DNA of 64,000 nt from contig NZ_CALPCP010000005.1 in NCBI RefSeq assembly GCF_943192995.1, forward strand, positions 62,001 to 126,000, given 5' to 3'. The DNA comes from Flintibacter muris. Lineage in GTDB: Bacteria; Bacillota; Clostridia; Oscillospirales; Oscillospiraceae. Within the stretch, counting starts at the first letter, position 1. Each line of letters begins with the position of its first letter. The position numbers were made by a program, and so were the translations under genes. Shown one piece after another: positions 26,210 through 33,133 of the stretch. Under the pieces are notes generated by a model. The model was given only the letters and a program-made list of their open reading frames with translations. It did not search any database and had not been told where the DNA came from.

Positions 26210-27099
26210 AGCCCGTCACCCTCTTCCTTTCTGCTTCCGCCCAGCAGAAGCCCTACCAGGGGGACGCTCTTTTTCTCCTCCTGCTTGTCGTTGAGCAGCT
26301 CGTTGCGCAGCAGCTGCTCCAGGGTTTCCGGAGCCAGGTGGCGCTTGAGCATTCCGCCCATAGCGGCGGAGATAGACCCCGTCTCCTCTGAGACAATCAC
26401 CACCACGGCGTCGGAGTGCTCGCTCATCCCGATGCCCGCCCGGTGGCGCATCCCCAGGTCCCGGCTCAGGTTCACATTGCCCGACAGAGGGAGCATGCAT
26501 CCGGCGCCCACAATCCTGCCGTCACGGACGATAACCGCCCCGTCGTGGAGGGGGGCCTTGTTCCAAAATATGTTCTTCAATAGCTCACTGGATACGCCGC
26601 AGTCCAGGGCGGTGCCCGTTTTGATCACGTCGTCCAGCAGATTTTGCCGCTCAAAGACCATCAGCGCGCCCACCTTGTCCCGGGACAGGTCGGTGTAGGC
26701 CTCGGTGGTCTGGGTGATGGCGGTCTCCATATCCTGGCCGGGCTCCTTGGCGGAGGCGAAGACAAAGCCCAGACGGCCGCTGCCCATCCGCTCCAAAAAG
26801 CGGCGGATCTCCGGCTGGAACAGCACCACCAGCACCAGAACCCCCCACTGCACCAGCTTATCCAGCAGCCAGCTGGTGGCGGTGAGGGAGAACACATAGC
26901 GGGAGGACAGGAACATGGCCATCATTAAAATCAAAACGCCCCACAGCAGACGTCCCGAGCTGGTTTTGCGCAGAATCCACAGCAGCTTATAGATAATAAA
27001 GGACAGGATCACAATATCCAGAATATCTGTCAGCTGGATCTGCAACAGGGGAAAATTGGACTGCATAAACATCTGAATGCTGTGGATCAGTTCTGTCAC
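26206..27099 (-). CDS. cdaA: Diadenylate cyclase CdaA
   Basis: 297 residues: three N-terminal membrane helices (about 25-100) and a DisA_N cyclase domain carrying the DGAVIV and RHRAGIG motifs needed for ATP binding and catalysis. It makes c-di-AMP, an essential regulator of potassium and osmotic balance and of cell-wall homeostasis. The start is GTG 27099 behind GAGGTGAG. A consensus promoter precedes it, making this the first gene of the cdaA-cdaR-rseC run. Confidence 0.96.
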   Translation of the reverse strand: MTELIHSIQMFMQSNFPLLQIQLTDILDIVILSFIIYKLLWILRKTSSGRLLWGVLILMMAMFLSSRYVFSLTATSWLLDKLVQWGVLVLVVLFQPEIRRFLERMGSGRLGFVFASAKEPGQDMETAITQTTEAYTDLSRDKVGALMVFERQNLLDDVIKTGTALDCGVSSELLKNIFWNKAPLHDGAVIVRDGRIVGAGCMLPLSGNVNLSRDLGMRHRAGIGMSEHSDAVVVIVSEETGSISAAMGGMLKRHLAPETLEQLLRNELLNDKQEEKKSVPLVGLLLGGSRKEEGDGL

Positions 27100-27149
27100 A
27101 GGGGCTCACCTCATCTCCGCGCAGGCGGCGCAGAATACTTCATCATGGT

Positions 27150-27178
27150 ATTATACGATATTTCCAGCGGTTTGGCAA
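27150..27178 (-). promoter_or_regulatory. Sigma-A promoter of cdaA
   Basis: TTGCCA (27173-27178), a 17-bp spacer and TATAAT (27150-27155) on the minus strand, about 50 bases upstream of the GTG start. Confidence 0.8.
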
Positions 27179-27283
27179 CCGAAAAGACCAATTCCAAGAT
27201 AAAAATTTTATGAACGTTCTCCCGTCCAAAAATGCCCCGAAGCGGAGGACGGCCGGACGCCGCCTCGCTCCAGGGCAAAATTT

Positions 27284-28411
27284 TCATCTGTTTTGCGCCG
27301 TAATCTCCCGGACAGCCAGGAGAAACCGTTCAATCTCCCGGCCTGTGTTGAAGGCGGAGACGCTGGCGCGCAGGGTGCCGGTCTCAAGGGTACCGGCGGT
27401 CTCGTGGGCCAGGGGGGCGCAGTGGAGCCCGGCCCGGAGGGCCACGCCCCGGCTGCCCAGAACGTCGCCCACCTCCTCGCAGTCCCTGCCCCTCACACGG
27501 AAGGAGAGCACTCCCGCCTGAACAACCGGGTCTGAAGCCAGGAAGGGCTCCACTCCGGGGATGGTTTTCAGCCCCTCCCCCATTTTGCAGATGAGGGTTC
27601 TCTCATGGGCGGCGATATTCTCTATCCCCCGCCGCTCCAAAAAGCGCAGGCCCTCCAGCAGGCCGGCAATTCCGGCAATGTTGTGGGTGCCCGCCTCCAG
27701 CCGGTCGGGGAGAAAGTCCGGCATAGACTGGCGCCTGGACTCGCTGCCTGTGCCCCCCTCCAGCAGCGGCGCGGGGTCTGTGCCGCACAGCAGCAGTCCG
27801 GTGCCCTGGGGGCCGTACAGTCCCTTGTGGCCGGGCATGGCGATAAAGGAAGCGCCCAGCGCCTCAAAGTCCACAGGCAGTACGCCGGCGGACTGGGAGG
27901 CGTCGATAATCAGCGGCACCTCCCGCTCCCGGCACAGCCGGGCAATCTCCCCAATGGGAAGGATAAACCCGAAGACGTTGGATACATGGGTACATACAGC
28001 CAGGTCGGCCCCCCGGTCCAGCTCCCGGCGGAAGGCCTCCAGCGAGGCCCCCTGGTCGAAGAGGGCCCCCCGGGCCACCCTCAGGCTCACATCCAGAGCG
28101 CTGAGGGGGCGGGTGACGGCGTTGTGCTCATAGCCGGAGACGACCACCCGGCTGCCCGGCCTGGCCAGAGTTTTGATGGCAATATTCAGCCCGTGGGTGG
28201 CGTTGAAGGTGAACACCACCCGCTCCGGATCGTCCACATGGAACAGCCGGGAGGCCGCCGCCCGGCAGGCAAAGGCTTTGTCCGCTGCGGCCATAGCGGG
28301 CTTGTGGCCGCCCCGTCCGGGGCTGGCCAGATGGTTGACCGCCCAGGCGCTGGCAGTAGCCACGGCGGCGGGCTTTTGCAGGGTGGTGGCGGCGCTGTCC
28401 AGATAGATCAC
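27284..28411 (-). CDS. Cysteine desulfurase (class V aminotransferase, CsdB/SufS-like)
   Basis: 375 residues. It begins IYLDSAATTLQKP; the PLP Lys is in MPGHKGLYGPQG and the catalytic Cys in RAGLHCAPLAHET. It releases sulfur (or selenium) from cysteine (or selenocysteine). GTG 28411 overlaps the DUF3343 stop by four bases and has GGAGG eight bases upstream. The DUF3343 pairing is common in anaerobes and points to dedicated sulfur or selenium transfer, possibly serving ThiI-type thiolation (inference). Confidence 0.94.
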   Translation of the reverse strand: MIYLDSAATTLQKPAAVATASAWAVNHLASPGRGGHKPAMAAADKAFACRAAASRLFHVDDPERVVFTFNATHGLNIAIKTLARPGSRVVVSGYEHNAVTRPLSALDVSLRVARGALFDQGASLEAFRRELDRGADLAVCTHVSNVFGFILPIGEIARLCREREVPLIIDASQSAGVLPVDFEALGASFIAMPGHKGLYGPQGTGLLLCGTDPAPLLEGGTGSESRRQSMPDFLPDRLEAGTHNIAGIAGLLEGLRFLERRGIENIAAHERTLICKMGEGLKTIPGVEPFLASDPVVQAGVLSFRVRGRDCEEVGDVLGSRGVALRAGLHCAPLAHETAGTLETGTLRASVSAFNTGREIERFLLAVREITAQNR

Positions 28412-28662
28412 AGGGCCACCTCCTGGTAGCTTCCGTCCCCGGCGGTGATATAGACCCGTTTGGGACTCAGCCCCGCCCGCTGGAGAATACGCAGGGAGTC
28501 GGGGAGATTCCGCTGGGAAATTTTCACCGAGTGGCTGCACCCCTCGCCTGAGATGCTCTTGGGGGAGCGCAGCACCCGGGCGGTGATGCCCGCCCGCTCC
28601 AGCGCTGCGGCGGTGCGCTGGGCGTAGGTCAGCGAGCGGCATACAATCAGATAATAGAGCAT
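28408..28662 (-). CDS. DUF3343 family putative sulfur/selenium carrier
   Basis: 84 residues, one ferredoxin-like domain with two Cys (near residues 8 and 42, the latter in ISGEGCSHSV). DUF3343 proteins resemble the SirA/YedF partner of selenium- or sulfur-mobilising enzymes and are translationally coupled to a cysteine desulfurase, as here. The role as persulfide carrier is inference. Confidence 0.88.
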   Translation of the reverse strand: MLYYLIVCRSLTYAQRTAAALERAGITARVLRSPKSISGEGCSHSVKISQRNLPDSLRILQRAGLSPKRVYITAGDGSYQEVAL

Positions 28663-28746
28663 GGCATGGTTCCTTTCCTGAGGCGGCGTGTCCCGCCCCG
28701 CAGAAATAGCCGGGAGGGGAACCGGCGTTCCCCTCTCGTAACCAGC

Positions 28747-28959
28747 TTATGCGGTTGTTCGCAGGGTTGATACCTGGTCCAACAGGCTTTTTGCCTCCGC
28801 GCTTGTCTCTTGCAGGTAGAGCCACACCGCCTGAAACCCGCCGGAATAGGGATTCCCGGTTCGGGCCAGACCCAGAGCCATCAGCTCAATGGCGTTCAGC
28901 CCCCAGGTGAAACGACACAAAACTTCCTCCAGCTCCATCAACAGGTCATTCTGATCCAT
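28747..28959 (-). CDS. Small hypothetical protein
   Basis: 70 residues from the ATG at 28959 with AGAGGA upstream; a longer frame to 28995 has no site. Predicted helical and acidic at the N-terminus, with LCRFTWGLNAIELMALGLARTG in the middle. No family recognised. It has its own space on both sides. Confidence 0.6.
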   Translation of the reverse strand: MDQNDLLMELEEVLCRFTWGLNAIELMALGLARTGNPYSGGFQAVWLYLQETSAEAKSLLDQVSTLRTTA

Positions 28960-28969
28960 ATTTTCCTCT

Positions 28970-29076
28970 TTGATTTTCACCCGGAGCTGTGGCATAATAG
29001 ATTTGCCATTCCTTTGGGTGTGGTGTAAAGAGTTTCGGTGCGTTTTGGAAAGGGTGCCCGAAACTCTTATTTTTTC
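28970..29076 (+). ncRNA. Possible small RNA (promoter plus terminator, no ORF)
   Basis: On the plus strand TTGATT (28970-28975), a 17-bp spacer and CATAAT (28993-28998) are followed about 30 bases later by a hairpin (AAGAGTTTCGG at 29028-29038 with its complement at 29058-29068) ending in a T run at 29070-29076. This would give an RNA of about 70 nt, opposite to its neighbours and overlapping the 3' end of the RHH gene. No coding frame fits. Confidence 0.35.
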
Positions 29077-29237
29077 TCCAACTCCGTTTTCACCAAGTCA
29101 ATACCCTTCTCAATAACTGCCGCTCTGCTGATCCCTAGCTTTTCAGCACAGTACTCTAACTTTTCAGCAGTCTGTGCACTCATTCGCATCTCAAAGCGTA
29201 ATTGCTTGGAGTTCTCGGATTTTGGTCTTGGGGACAT
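29067..29237 (-). CDS. Ribbon-helix-helix DNA-binding protein
   Basis: 56 residues from the ATG at 29237 (GGTGGTGAAGCA upstream). The chain QLRFEMRMSAQTAEKLEYCAEKLGISRAAVIEKGIDLVKTEL fits an RHH/CopG fold: one beta strand and two helices. It has a consensus promoter flanked by near-identical 10-bp repeats, so autoregulation is likely. Similar proteins are antitoxins or repressors of mobile elements; no toxin partner is adjacent. Confidence 0.8.
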   Translation of the reverse strand: MSPRPKSENSKQLRFEMRMSAQTAEKLEYCAEKLGISRAAVIEKGIDLVKTELEKK

Positions 29238-29249
29238 TGCTTCACCACC

Positions 29250-29299
29250 TATACGGTCCTCACAATGGATATTATAGTTATACGGACCGGAATTGCCAA
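29250..29299 (-). promoter_or_regulatory. RHH gene promoter with direct-repeat operators
   Basis: On the minus strand TTGGCA (29294-29299), a 17-bp spacer and TATAAT (29271-29276). Near-identical repeats TATACGGTCC (29250-29259) and TATACGGACC (29279-29288, plus-strand reading) flank the -10, as expected for RHH dimer sites. Confidence 0.7.
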
Positions 29300-29336
29300 A
29301 TACAAAAATCAATTTTCATAAAATCCAGCCGTATTC

Positions 29337-29411
29337 GTAGGGCGGGACGACCCCGGCCCGCCGTTGGTCGGCAGCTTTTTCCAACGGCGCGCCTAGGTCG
29401 TCGCGCCCTAC
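29337..29411. repeat. REP-like imperfect palindrome (GTAGGGCG type)
   Basis: Arms of about 30 bases (GTAGGGCGGGACGACC and its imperfect complement ending CGCGCCCTAC) around a T-rich loop. GC-rich extragenic palindrome, no ORF. It is followed by a second short element at 29471-29497. Confidence 0.65.
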
Positions 29412-29470
29412 AACGGCAAAATTGTCTTCTGCGGAAAAATAAAGGGAATGTCCCTTTCGCAGATTCTAAC

Positions 29471-29497
29471 GCAGGGGCGGCCAAAGGCCGCCCCTAC
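29471..29497. repeat. Short GC-rich palindrome (GGGGCGGCC type)
   Basis: A perfect 9-bp stem GGGGCGGCC/GGCCGCCCC with loop AAA, flanked by GCA and TAC as in the preceding palindrome. The stretch 29238-29682 has no protein gene beyond these repeats and the small RNA below. Confidence 0.65.
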
Positions 29498-29564
29498 AGA
29501 TCACACCAATCCTGATGATTGCTGTAAAATGCACAATAGAACACTTCTAAAAATAAAACCGCCT

Positions 29565-29592
29565 TTGACAAGGCGGTGAAAGCTGGTATAAT
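29565..29592 (+). promoter_or_regulatory. Strong sigma-A promoter of antisense RNA A
   Basis: A consensus TTGACA (29565-29570), a 16-bp spacer and a consensus TATAAT (29587-29592). The -35 sits inside the small inverted repeat CCGCCTTTGACAAGGCGG. Confidence 0.85.
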
Positions 29593-29598
29593 GAAAAT

Positions 29599-29694
29599 AA
29601 GGAAGGTGCCGCCGCTGATGGCGGACTCTACCTGATTGCTTGTGAAAAGAAGTAACCGTCCAACTTGGGAGAGCTGGGACGGTTACTTCCTTTT
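29599..29694 (+). ncRNA. Putative antitoxin RNA A (antisense to toxin A)
   Basis: An RNA of about 95 nt predicted from the promoter at 29565 to a perfect 12-bp terminator hairpin (29650-29661 with 29677-29688) followed by a T-rich tract. A 5' hairpin (GGTGCCGCC...GGCGG...ACC) precedes it. It runs convergent to, and overlaps, the last codons and 3' untranslated region of the 30-codon ORF on the other strand, the arrangement of RatA/txpA-type antitoxins. Expression is not proven. Confidence 0.7.
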
Positions 29695-29775
29695 ATTATT
29701 GATGATCTGGATAACCAGACTAATGACACCAAGAATCACCAGACAAAACCGGAATAACTCTGAGTAAGTAGGCAT
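29683..29775 (-). CDS. Putative type I toxin A: 30-residue hydrophobic peptide
   Basis: A 30-codon ORF too short for usual gene calling. It has a polar N-terminus (MPTYSELF), one hydrophobic helix (RFCLVILGVISLVIQII) and a basic tail NNKRK, resembling small holin-like toxins of the TxpA/Fst kind. AGGGGGTG lies six bases before the ATG. On the mRNA this site can pair with an upstream CCTCTTCC (stem 29786-29792/29797-29804), occluding translation. The stop lies within the antisense RNA terminator stem. Likely target: the cell membrane. Confidence 0.7.
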   Translation of the reverse strand: MPTYSELFRFCLVILGVISLVIQIINNKRK

Positions 29776-29869
29776 CAAATCACCCCCTCTCCTTGTGGAA
29801 GAGGCTTTGGAAGCACCCTCCCAGTCTGGAGGGCCCGACCGCCTGCTTAACAGCGGTACCTTGTCTAAA

Positions 29870-29898
29870 ATCATACCATATTTCACCTGTCCCTACAA
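29870..29898 (-). promoter_or_regulatory. Putative promoter of toxin A mRNA
   Basis: On the minus strand TTGTAG (29893-29898), a 17-bp spacer and TATGAT (29870-29875), about 95 bases before the toxin ATG. It starts just after the ispF terminator. Confidence 0.5.
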
Positions 29899-29900
29899 AT

Positions 29901-29933
29901 ACAAAAGCCCAGCGTATACACGCCGGGCTTTAC
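29901..29933 (-). terminator. Intrinsic terminator after ispF
   Basis: On the minus strand AAAGCCCGGCG, a GTAT-type loop and CGCTGGGCTTTT form a stem with a T run two bases after the ispF stop. Confidence 0.8.
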
Positions 29934-29934
29934 A

Positions 29935-30405
29935 TTATCCTTCAATCAGCGCCACCGCATGGGCGGCCATGCCCTCTCCGGAGCCGGTGAAGCCCAATCC
30001 CTCCTCGGTGGTGGCCTTCACGTTGACCTGATCAGGAGCCACCCCCATCACCCGGGCCAGGTTGTCCCGTATTTGGGGGATGTGGGGAGCCAGCTTGGGC
30101 CGTTGGGCCAGAACGGTGGCGTCTACATTGCTCACAGAAAAGCCTTTCTCCCTCAGCAGCGCCGCAACATGGGCCAGCAGCTTCAGGCTGTCCGCCCCGG
30201 CGTAAGCGGGGTCGGTATCCGGAAAGTGTTTTCCGATATCCCCCAGGCCCGCCGCCCCCAGCAAGGCATCCATCACCGCGTGGGTGAGCACGTCGGCGTC
30301 GGAGTGGCCCAGCAGCCCCCGTTCCCAGGGGATGTCCACTCCGCCCAGAATCAGCTTTCGCCCCTCCACCAGCCGGTGGACGTCGTAGCCGTGGCCGATT
30401 CTCAT
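29935..30405 (-). CDS. ispF: 2-C-methyl-D-erythritol 2,4-cyclodiphosphate synthase
   Basis: 156 residues beginning [12 protein letters not shown], with metal ligands D8 and H10, then the [13 protein letters not shown] block and the C-terminal [12 protein letters not shown]. It makes MEcPP in the MEP isoprenoid pathway. ATG 30405 overlaps the ispD stop (ATGA) and follows GGAGG by eight bases. The later pathway gene ispH is 3 kb downstream. Confidence 0.97.
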   Translation of the reverse strand: MRIGHGYDVHRLVEGRKLILGGVDIPWERGLLGHSDADVLTHAVMDALLGAAGLGDIGKHFPDTDPAYAGADSLKLLAHVAALLREKGFSVSNVDATVLAQRPKLAPHIPQIRDNLARVMGVAPDQVNVKATTEEGLGFTGSGEGMAAHAVALIEG

Positions 30406-31154
30406 TCCTTGCACCTCCACTCGCTCTCCTCCACTCTGGCCTGGAGGATGGCCTCCCCCAGAATCAGGTCCAGGGGGGTGGTGATTTTGATGTTCTCCCG
30501 GCTTCCGCTGGTGAGGGTCACCTTCATGCCCAGCCGCTCCACCGCGCCGCAGTCGTCGGTGAGCAGTTCGCCGTCGTCAATGGCCTTTTGGGTGGCCGCC
30601 TTAATCAGGCTGGCCTCAAACACCTGGGGGGTCTGCACCGCCCAAAGCTGGGAGCGGTCCACCGTCTCTACCGCCAGGCCGTCCTCAGTGCGCTTGATGG
30701 TATCGGTGAGCTGGATGGCCGGGGCGGCGGCTCCGGTGAGGGCGGCCCGGGTCACAGCGTCCCGGATGACCTCCTGGGGCACCAGGGGCCGGGCGCCGTC
30801 GTGAATGGCAATGAGGGTAGATTCCGGATCGACCTCCCCCAGGCCGGCCTGGACGGATTGGACACGCTCCTGGCCCCCCACAATCACCTTGCGCACCTTA
30901 TCCAGGCTGTACTCCCTGCACAGCCGGCCCACCTCCACCACCAGGTCCTCCCGGGCCACCACGATAATCTCATGGATCACCGGGCAATCCTGAAAGGCAT
31001 ATAGAGTATGTACCAGCACGGGCAGCTCCCCCAGGGGGGCCAGCACCTTGTCGATCCCCCCCATCCTCCGGGCCAGCCCGGCGGACACAATCACCGCAGA
31101 ACACCTGGGCTCCTCAGATGTTTTCTTTCTCTTGAACAGAGACAGCAGACCCAT
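30402..31154 (-). CDS. ispD: 2-C-methyl-D-erythritol 4-phosphate cytidylyltransferase
   Basis: 250 residues with a basic N-terminal extension of about 20 ([11 protein letters not shown]) before the nucleotide-binding [18 protein letters not shown]. Other blocks are IHDGARPLV and QTPQVF. It couples MEP to CTP, the third MEP-pathway step. The ATG at 31154 overlaps the stop of the upstream small gene by one base and has GGAG eight bases upstream. Confidence 0.96.
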   Translation of the reverse strand: MGLLSLFKRKKTSEEPRCSAVIVSAGLARRMGGIDKVLAPLGELPVLVHTLYAFQDCPVIHEIIVVAREDLVVEVGRLCREYSLDKVRKVIVGGQERVQSVQAGLGEVDPESTLIAIHDGARPLVPQEVIRDAVTRAALTGAAAPAIQLTDTIKRTEDGLAVETVDRSQLWAVQTPQVFEASLIKAATQKAIDDGELLTDDCGAVERLGMKVTLTSGSRENIKITTPLDLILGEAILQARVEESEWRCKE

Positions 31155-31438
31155 TATCCTCGCTCCTTGCATGTCAATTTTTTGGCCCGGACCAGAACCA
31201 GCGCCTGTTCTATCGGAAAGGTCAATTCCCCCCGCGTCCCATCTTCCGCACTGGAGGTCCTGAAATAGATTAGGCCGTCCTCTCCAAACCGCTCCAGATC
31301 GATATCGTCATAAATATCCAGATCCGGGTCCACCACATCCTGAACATCCAGCCACTGCTTCCAGTCCTGCTCCTCCAGAGGGTCACTAAAATCCAGCAGC
31401 AGCGTCCCGTTGGGACAGGCCCAGTAGTAGACATTCAT
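31154..31438 (-). CDS. Acidic hypothetical protein upstream of ispD
   Basis: 94 residues from the ATG at 31438 (GAGGGG upstream); longer frames lack a site. Very acidic (many Asp/Glu in VQDVVDPDLDIYDDIDLERFGEDG) with a Tyr/Trp-rich N-terminus. No family recognised. It is coupled to ispD by a one-base overlap and has its own extended -10 promoter, so it leads an ispD-ispF operon. Confidence 0.7.
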   Translation of the reverse strand: MNVYYWACPNGTLLLDFSDPLEEQDWKQWLDVQDVVDPDLDIYDDIDLERFGEDGLIYFRTSSAEDGTRGELTFPIEQALVLVRAKKLTCKERG

Positions 31439-31456
31439 AGCATCCCCTCCCCCCTG

Positions 31457-31462
31457 ATTATA
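31457..31462 (-). promoter_or_regulatory. Extended -10 promoter of the small gene-ispD-ispF operon
   Basis: On the minus strand TGCTATAAT (TATAAT at 31457-31462 with the TGn extension), about 19 bases upstream of the ATG. The -35 is weak (TTTTCC-like). Confidence 0.5.
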
Positions 31463-31489
31463 GCACAGAAACATAGTGGGGAAAAGCAC

Positions 31490-31536
31490 AAAAACAGGAC
31501 GGCCCTTCCTTCCCTCCCAGAACAGAAAAGCCGTCC
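31490..31536 (-). terminator. Intrinsic terminator after carD
   Basis: On the minus strand GGACGGC (31530-31536) pairs with GCCGTCC (31497-31503) and is followed by TGTTTTTG. The loop is long (26 bases). Confidence 0.6.
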
Positions 31537-31551
31537 AAAATTTTAACATGA

Positions 31552-32028
31552 TTAAGCCAGCGCGGTGTTCAGCTCCTCCTCTACCGACTCATAGCTGGCG
31601 CTTTTGGACAGCACAAGCTCAGAAATGAGGATCTGCTTGGCGGAATGGAGCATTTTTCGTTCGCCGGTGGACAGCCCCCGCTTCTGGTCACGGATGGTCA
31701 GGCCCTTGATGACCCGGGCTACCTCGATCAGGTCGCCGCTCTTCATCCGCTCCATATTCTCCCGGTAACGGTGATTCCAGTTGGCGGTCATCTCTACCTG
31801 AATCTCCGGGATGGCAGCCAGGACCCTGTCGGCCTGCTCCTCATTCACCACCGGGCGCACACCGATCTCCTCACAGTTCTCTGTAGGGACCATCACCACC
31901 ATAGACCGGTTGGGCAGCTGCAGGATGTAATAATCACGCGCCACATTGTCCACCGTCTTCTGCACGATGCTCTCCACCACTCCGCCCCCATACATGGGAT
32001 GGACCACCTTATCCCCGATTTGGTACAC
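31552..32028 (-). CDS. carD: CarD-family transcriptional regulator
   Basis: 158 residues. The N-terminal RNA-polymerase-interacting Tudor-like domain starts MYQIGDKVVHPMYGGGVVESI, followed by a helical DNA-binding domain ending with SASYESVEEELNTAL. CarD-type proteins stabilise open complexes, notably at rRNA promoters. Start GTG 32028 behind GAGGTAG. A consensus promoter lies upstream, and the transcript ends at a terminator, so it is monocistronic. Confidence 0.92.
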   Translation of the reverse strand: MYQIGDKVVHPMYGGGVVESIVQKTVDNVARDYYILQLPNRSMVVMVPTENCEEIGVRPVVNEEQADRVLAAIPEIQVEMTANWNHRYRENMERMKSGDLIEVARVIKGLTIRDQKRGLSTGERKMLHSAKQILISELVLSKSASYESVEEELNTALA

Positions 32029-32094
32029 CTGCTACCTCACTTTCTCTCATCCGACGTTCGGCCTTTTCCATTTCTATCTTATTAAACTATTTGT

Positions 32095-32123
32095 ATTATA
32101 ACAATTTTATCCTATTTTTGCAA
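32095..32123 (-). promoter_or_regulatory. Sigma-A promoter of carD
   Basis: TTGCAA (32118-32123), a 17-bp spacer and TATAAT (32095-32100) on the minus strand, about 65 bases upstream of the start. Confidence 0.75.
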
Positions 32124-32184
32124 GAGAAAATCCAGCCGCAGAAAAATTTTTCTCCGAAATTTTCCAGGTTTTTTCCCGCCGGGC

Positions 32185-32225
32185 ACAAAAAACTGCGGAG
32201 GCCTCATGCCCCCGCAGTTTTTTGT
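32185..32225 (-). terminator. Intrinsic terminator after the stalk-domain gene
   Basis: On the minus strand AAAAAACTGCGG and its complement CCGCAGTTTTTT enclose a short GC-rich loop and end in a T run. Confidence 0.85.
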
Positions 32226-32236
32226 ATGGATGATTA

Positions 32237-32971
32237 TTACTCTACGTCCAGATAGGCGTCAAAGATTCTGACTTTCGGACTCGTCGTCCCATCCTGCCCC
32301 CAGACCTCTGTTGGCGATACCCCGAACTTAAGTTCGTTGGTTTTAAACAGCGGGACCGTGACGGTCTTGGGAACCGCACCCCCGGTGACGGCGAATTTGC
32401 CCAAGAGAGCGTCGTCGTCCCCTTTGACCCACAAGTAGCCATCCTCACTGGAGTAGTAGCTGAATGTCAGCGTGTCGTGCTTGCCCAACAAATTGTACGA
32501 AATCTCGTTTTCCTCCCACCAGCCGCAGTTCAAAAAGATCCAATGGGATTTGGTAACACCCCCAATAGTCTCGGTTCTATTATCCGCAGTGGTAACTTGC
32601 CCTCCAAAGGAAGCGTTCCCCAGCAGCCTATGATAAATGCTGTAGGTCTCAATCAGGTCCACGCCGCTGGGCCGCTTGCCCAACAGGACGGACTGGGTTG
32701 CCTGGTCCCAGCCCACCTCAACGCCCAGCAGATTGGCAATGGAGCGGACGGGGAGGTAAGTGGTATCGTTGTAACTGATGGGGTAGGTGCGCACCCCGTT
32801 GGCGTCGGTGATGACCTTCTCCTCGCCGTCCAGTTTGATGGTAATGCTGGAGTTGAGGTAGGCCTTGATCTCCTGGAGACCGCCGGCCGCCGCCGCTCCG
32901 GCGGTAAAGCTGACCACAGCGGTCAAGGTCATGCACAGGGTCAGGATGAGAGCCAGGGTTTTCTTTTTCAT
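32237..32971 (-). CDS. Secreted protein with copper-amine-oxidase-like N-terminal (stalk) domain
   Basis: 244 residues. ATG 32971 has AGGAGG upstream and gives a signal peptide (MKKKTLALILTLCMTLTAVVSFTAGAAAAG, cleavage about residue 30). Residues about 35-95 form the stalk domain (ITIKLDGEEKVITDANGVRTYPISYNDTTYLPVRSIANLLG), seen in many clostridial surface proteins. The C-terminal 140 residues form a beta-rich domain I cannot name, perhaps an NPCBM-like sugar-binding fold. Likely cell-surface or secreted. Own promoter, palindromic leader and terminator. Confidence 0.88.
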   Translation of the reverse strand: MKKKTLALILTLCMTLTAVVSFTAGAAAAGGLQEIKAYLNSSITIKLDGEEKVITDANGVRTYPISYNDTTYLPVRSIANLLGVEVGWDQATQSVLLGKRPSGVDLIETYSIYHRLLGNASFGGQVTTADNRTETIGGVTKSHWIFLNCGWWEENEISYNLLGKHDTLTFSYYSSEDGYLWVKGDDDALLGKFAVTGGAVPKTVTVPLFKTNELKFGVSPTEVWGQDGTTSPKVRIFDAYLDVE

Positions 32972-33006
32972 GTTGATTCCTCCTGATTTTACTGTCTGGA
33001 ACGCCT

Positions 33007-33046
33007 TTACCTTTTGCAAGCAAAAGGTAAGAAGAGCGCTCTTCTT
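33007..33046 (-). promoter_or_regulatory. Two perfect palindromes in the stalk-gene leader
   Basis: AAGAAGAGCGCTCTTCTT (33029-33046) spans the expected transcription start. The directly adjacent 11-bp stem 33007-33017/33020-33030 (TTACCTTTTGC with its complement, loop AA) lies in the 5' untranslated region. They could be an operator and an RNA-stabilising hairpin. Confidence 0.55.
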
Positions 33047-33051
33047 GGATC

Positions 33052-33080
33052 ATTATACAACATTCCTCCAGAGATTGCAA
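33052..33080 (-). promoter_or_regulatory. Sigma-A promoter of the stalk-domain gene
   Basis: TTGCAA (33075-33080), a 17-bp spacer and TATAAT (33052-33057) on the minus strand. Confidence 0.75.
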
Positions 33081-33092
33081 CCGTAAAGTTAC

Positions 33093-33121
33093 AAAAACGG
33101 CCGCCCGGTGGGGCGGCCGTT
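33093..33121 (-). terminator. Intrinsic terminator after ispH-rpsA
   Basis: On the minus strand AACGGCCGCCC, loop CACCG-type, GGGCGGCCGTTTTT. It lies 12 bases beyond the stop at 33134. Confidence 0.9.
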
Positions 33122-33133
33122 GATGATTTGGGA

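Noticed and set aside
27284..28825. 513-codon version of the cysteine desulfurase
   Set aside because: The extra N-terminal 138 codons read out of frame through DUF3343; the GTG at 28411 has a strong binding site and starts the family N-terminus.
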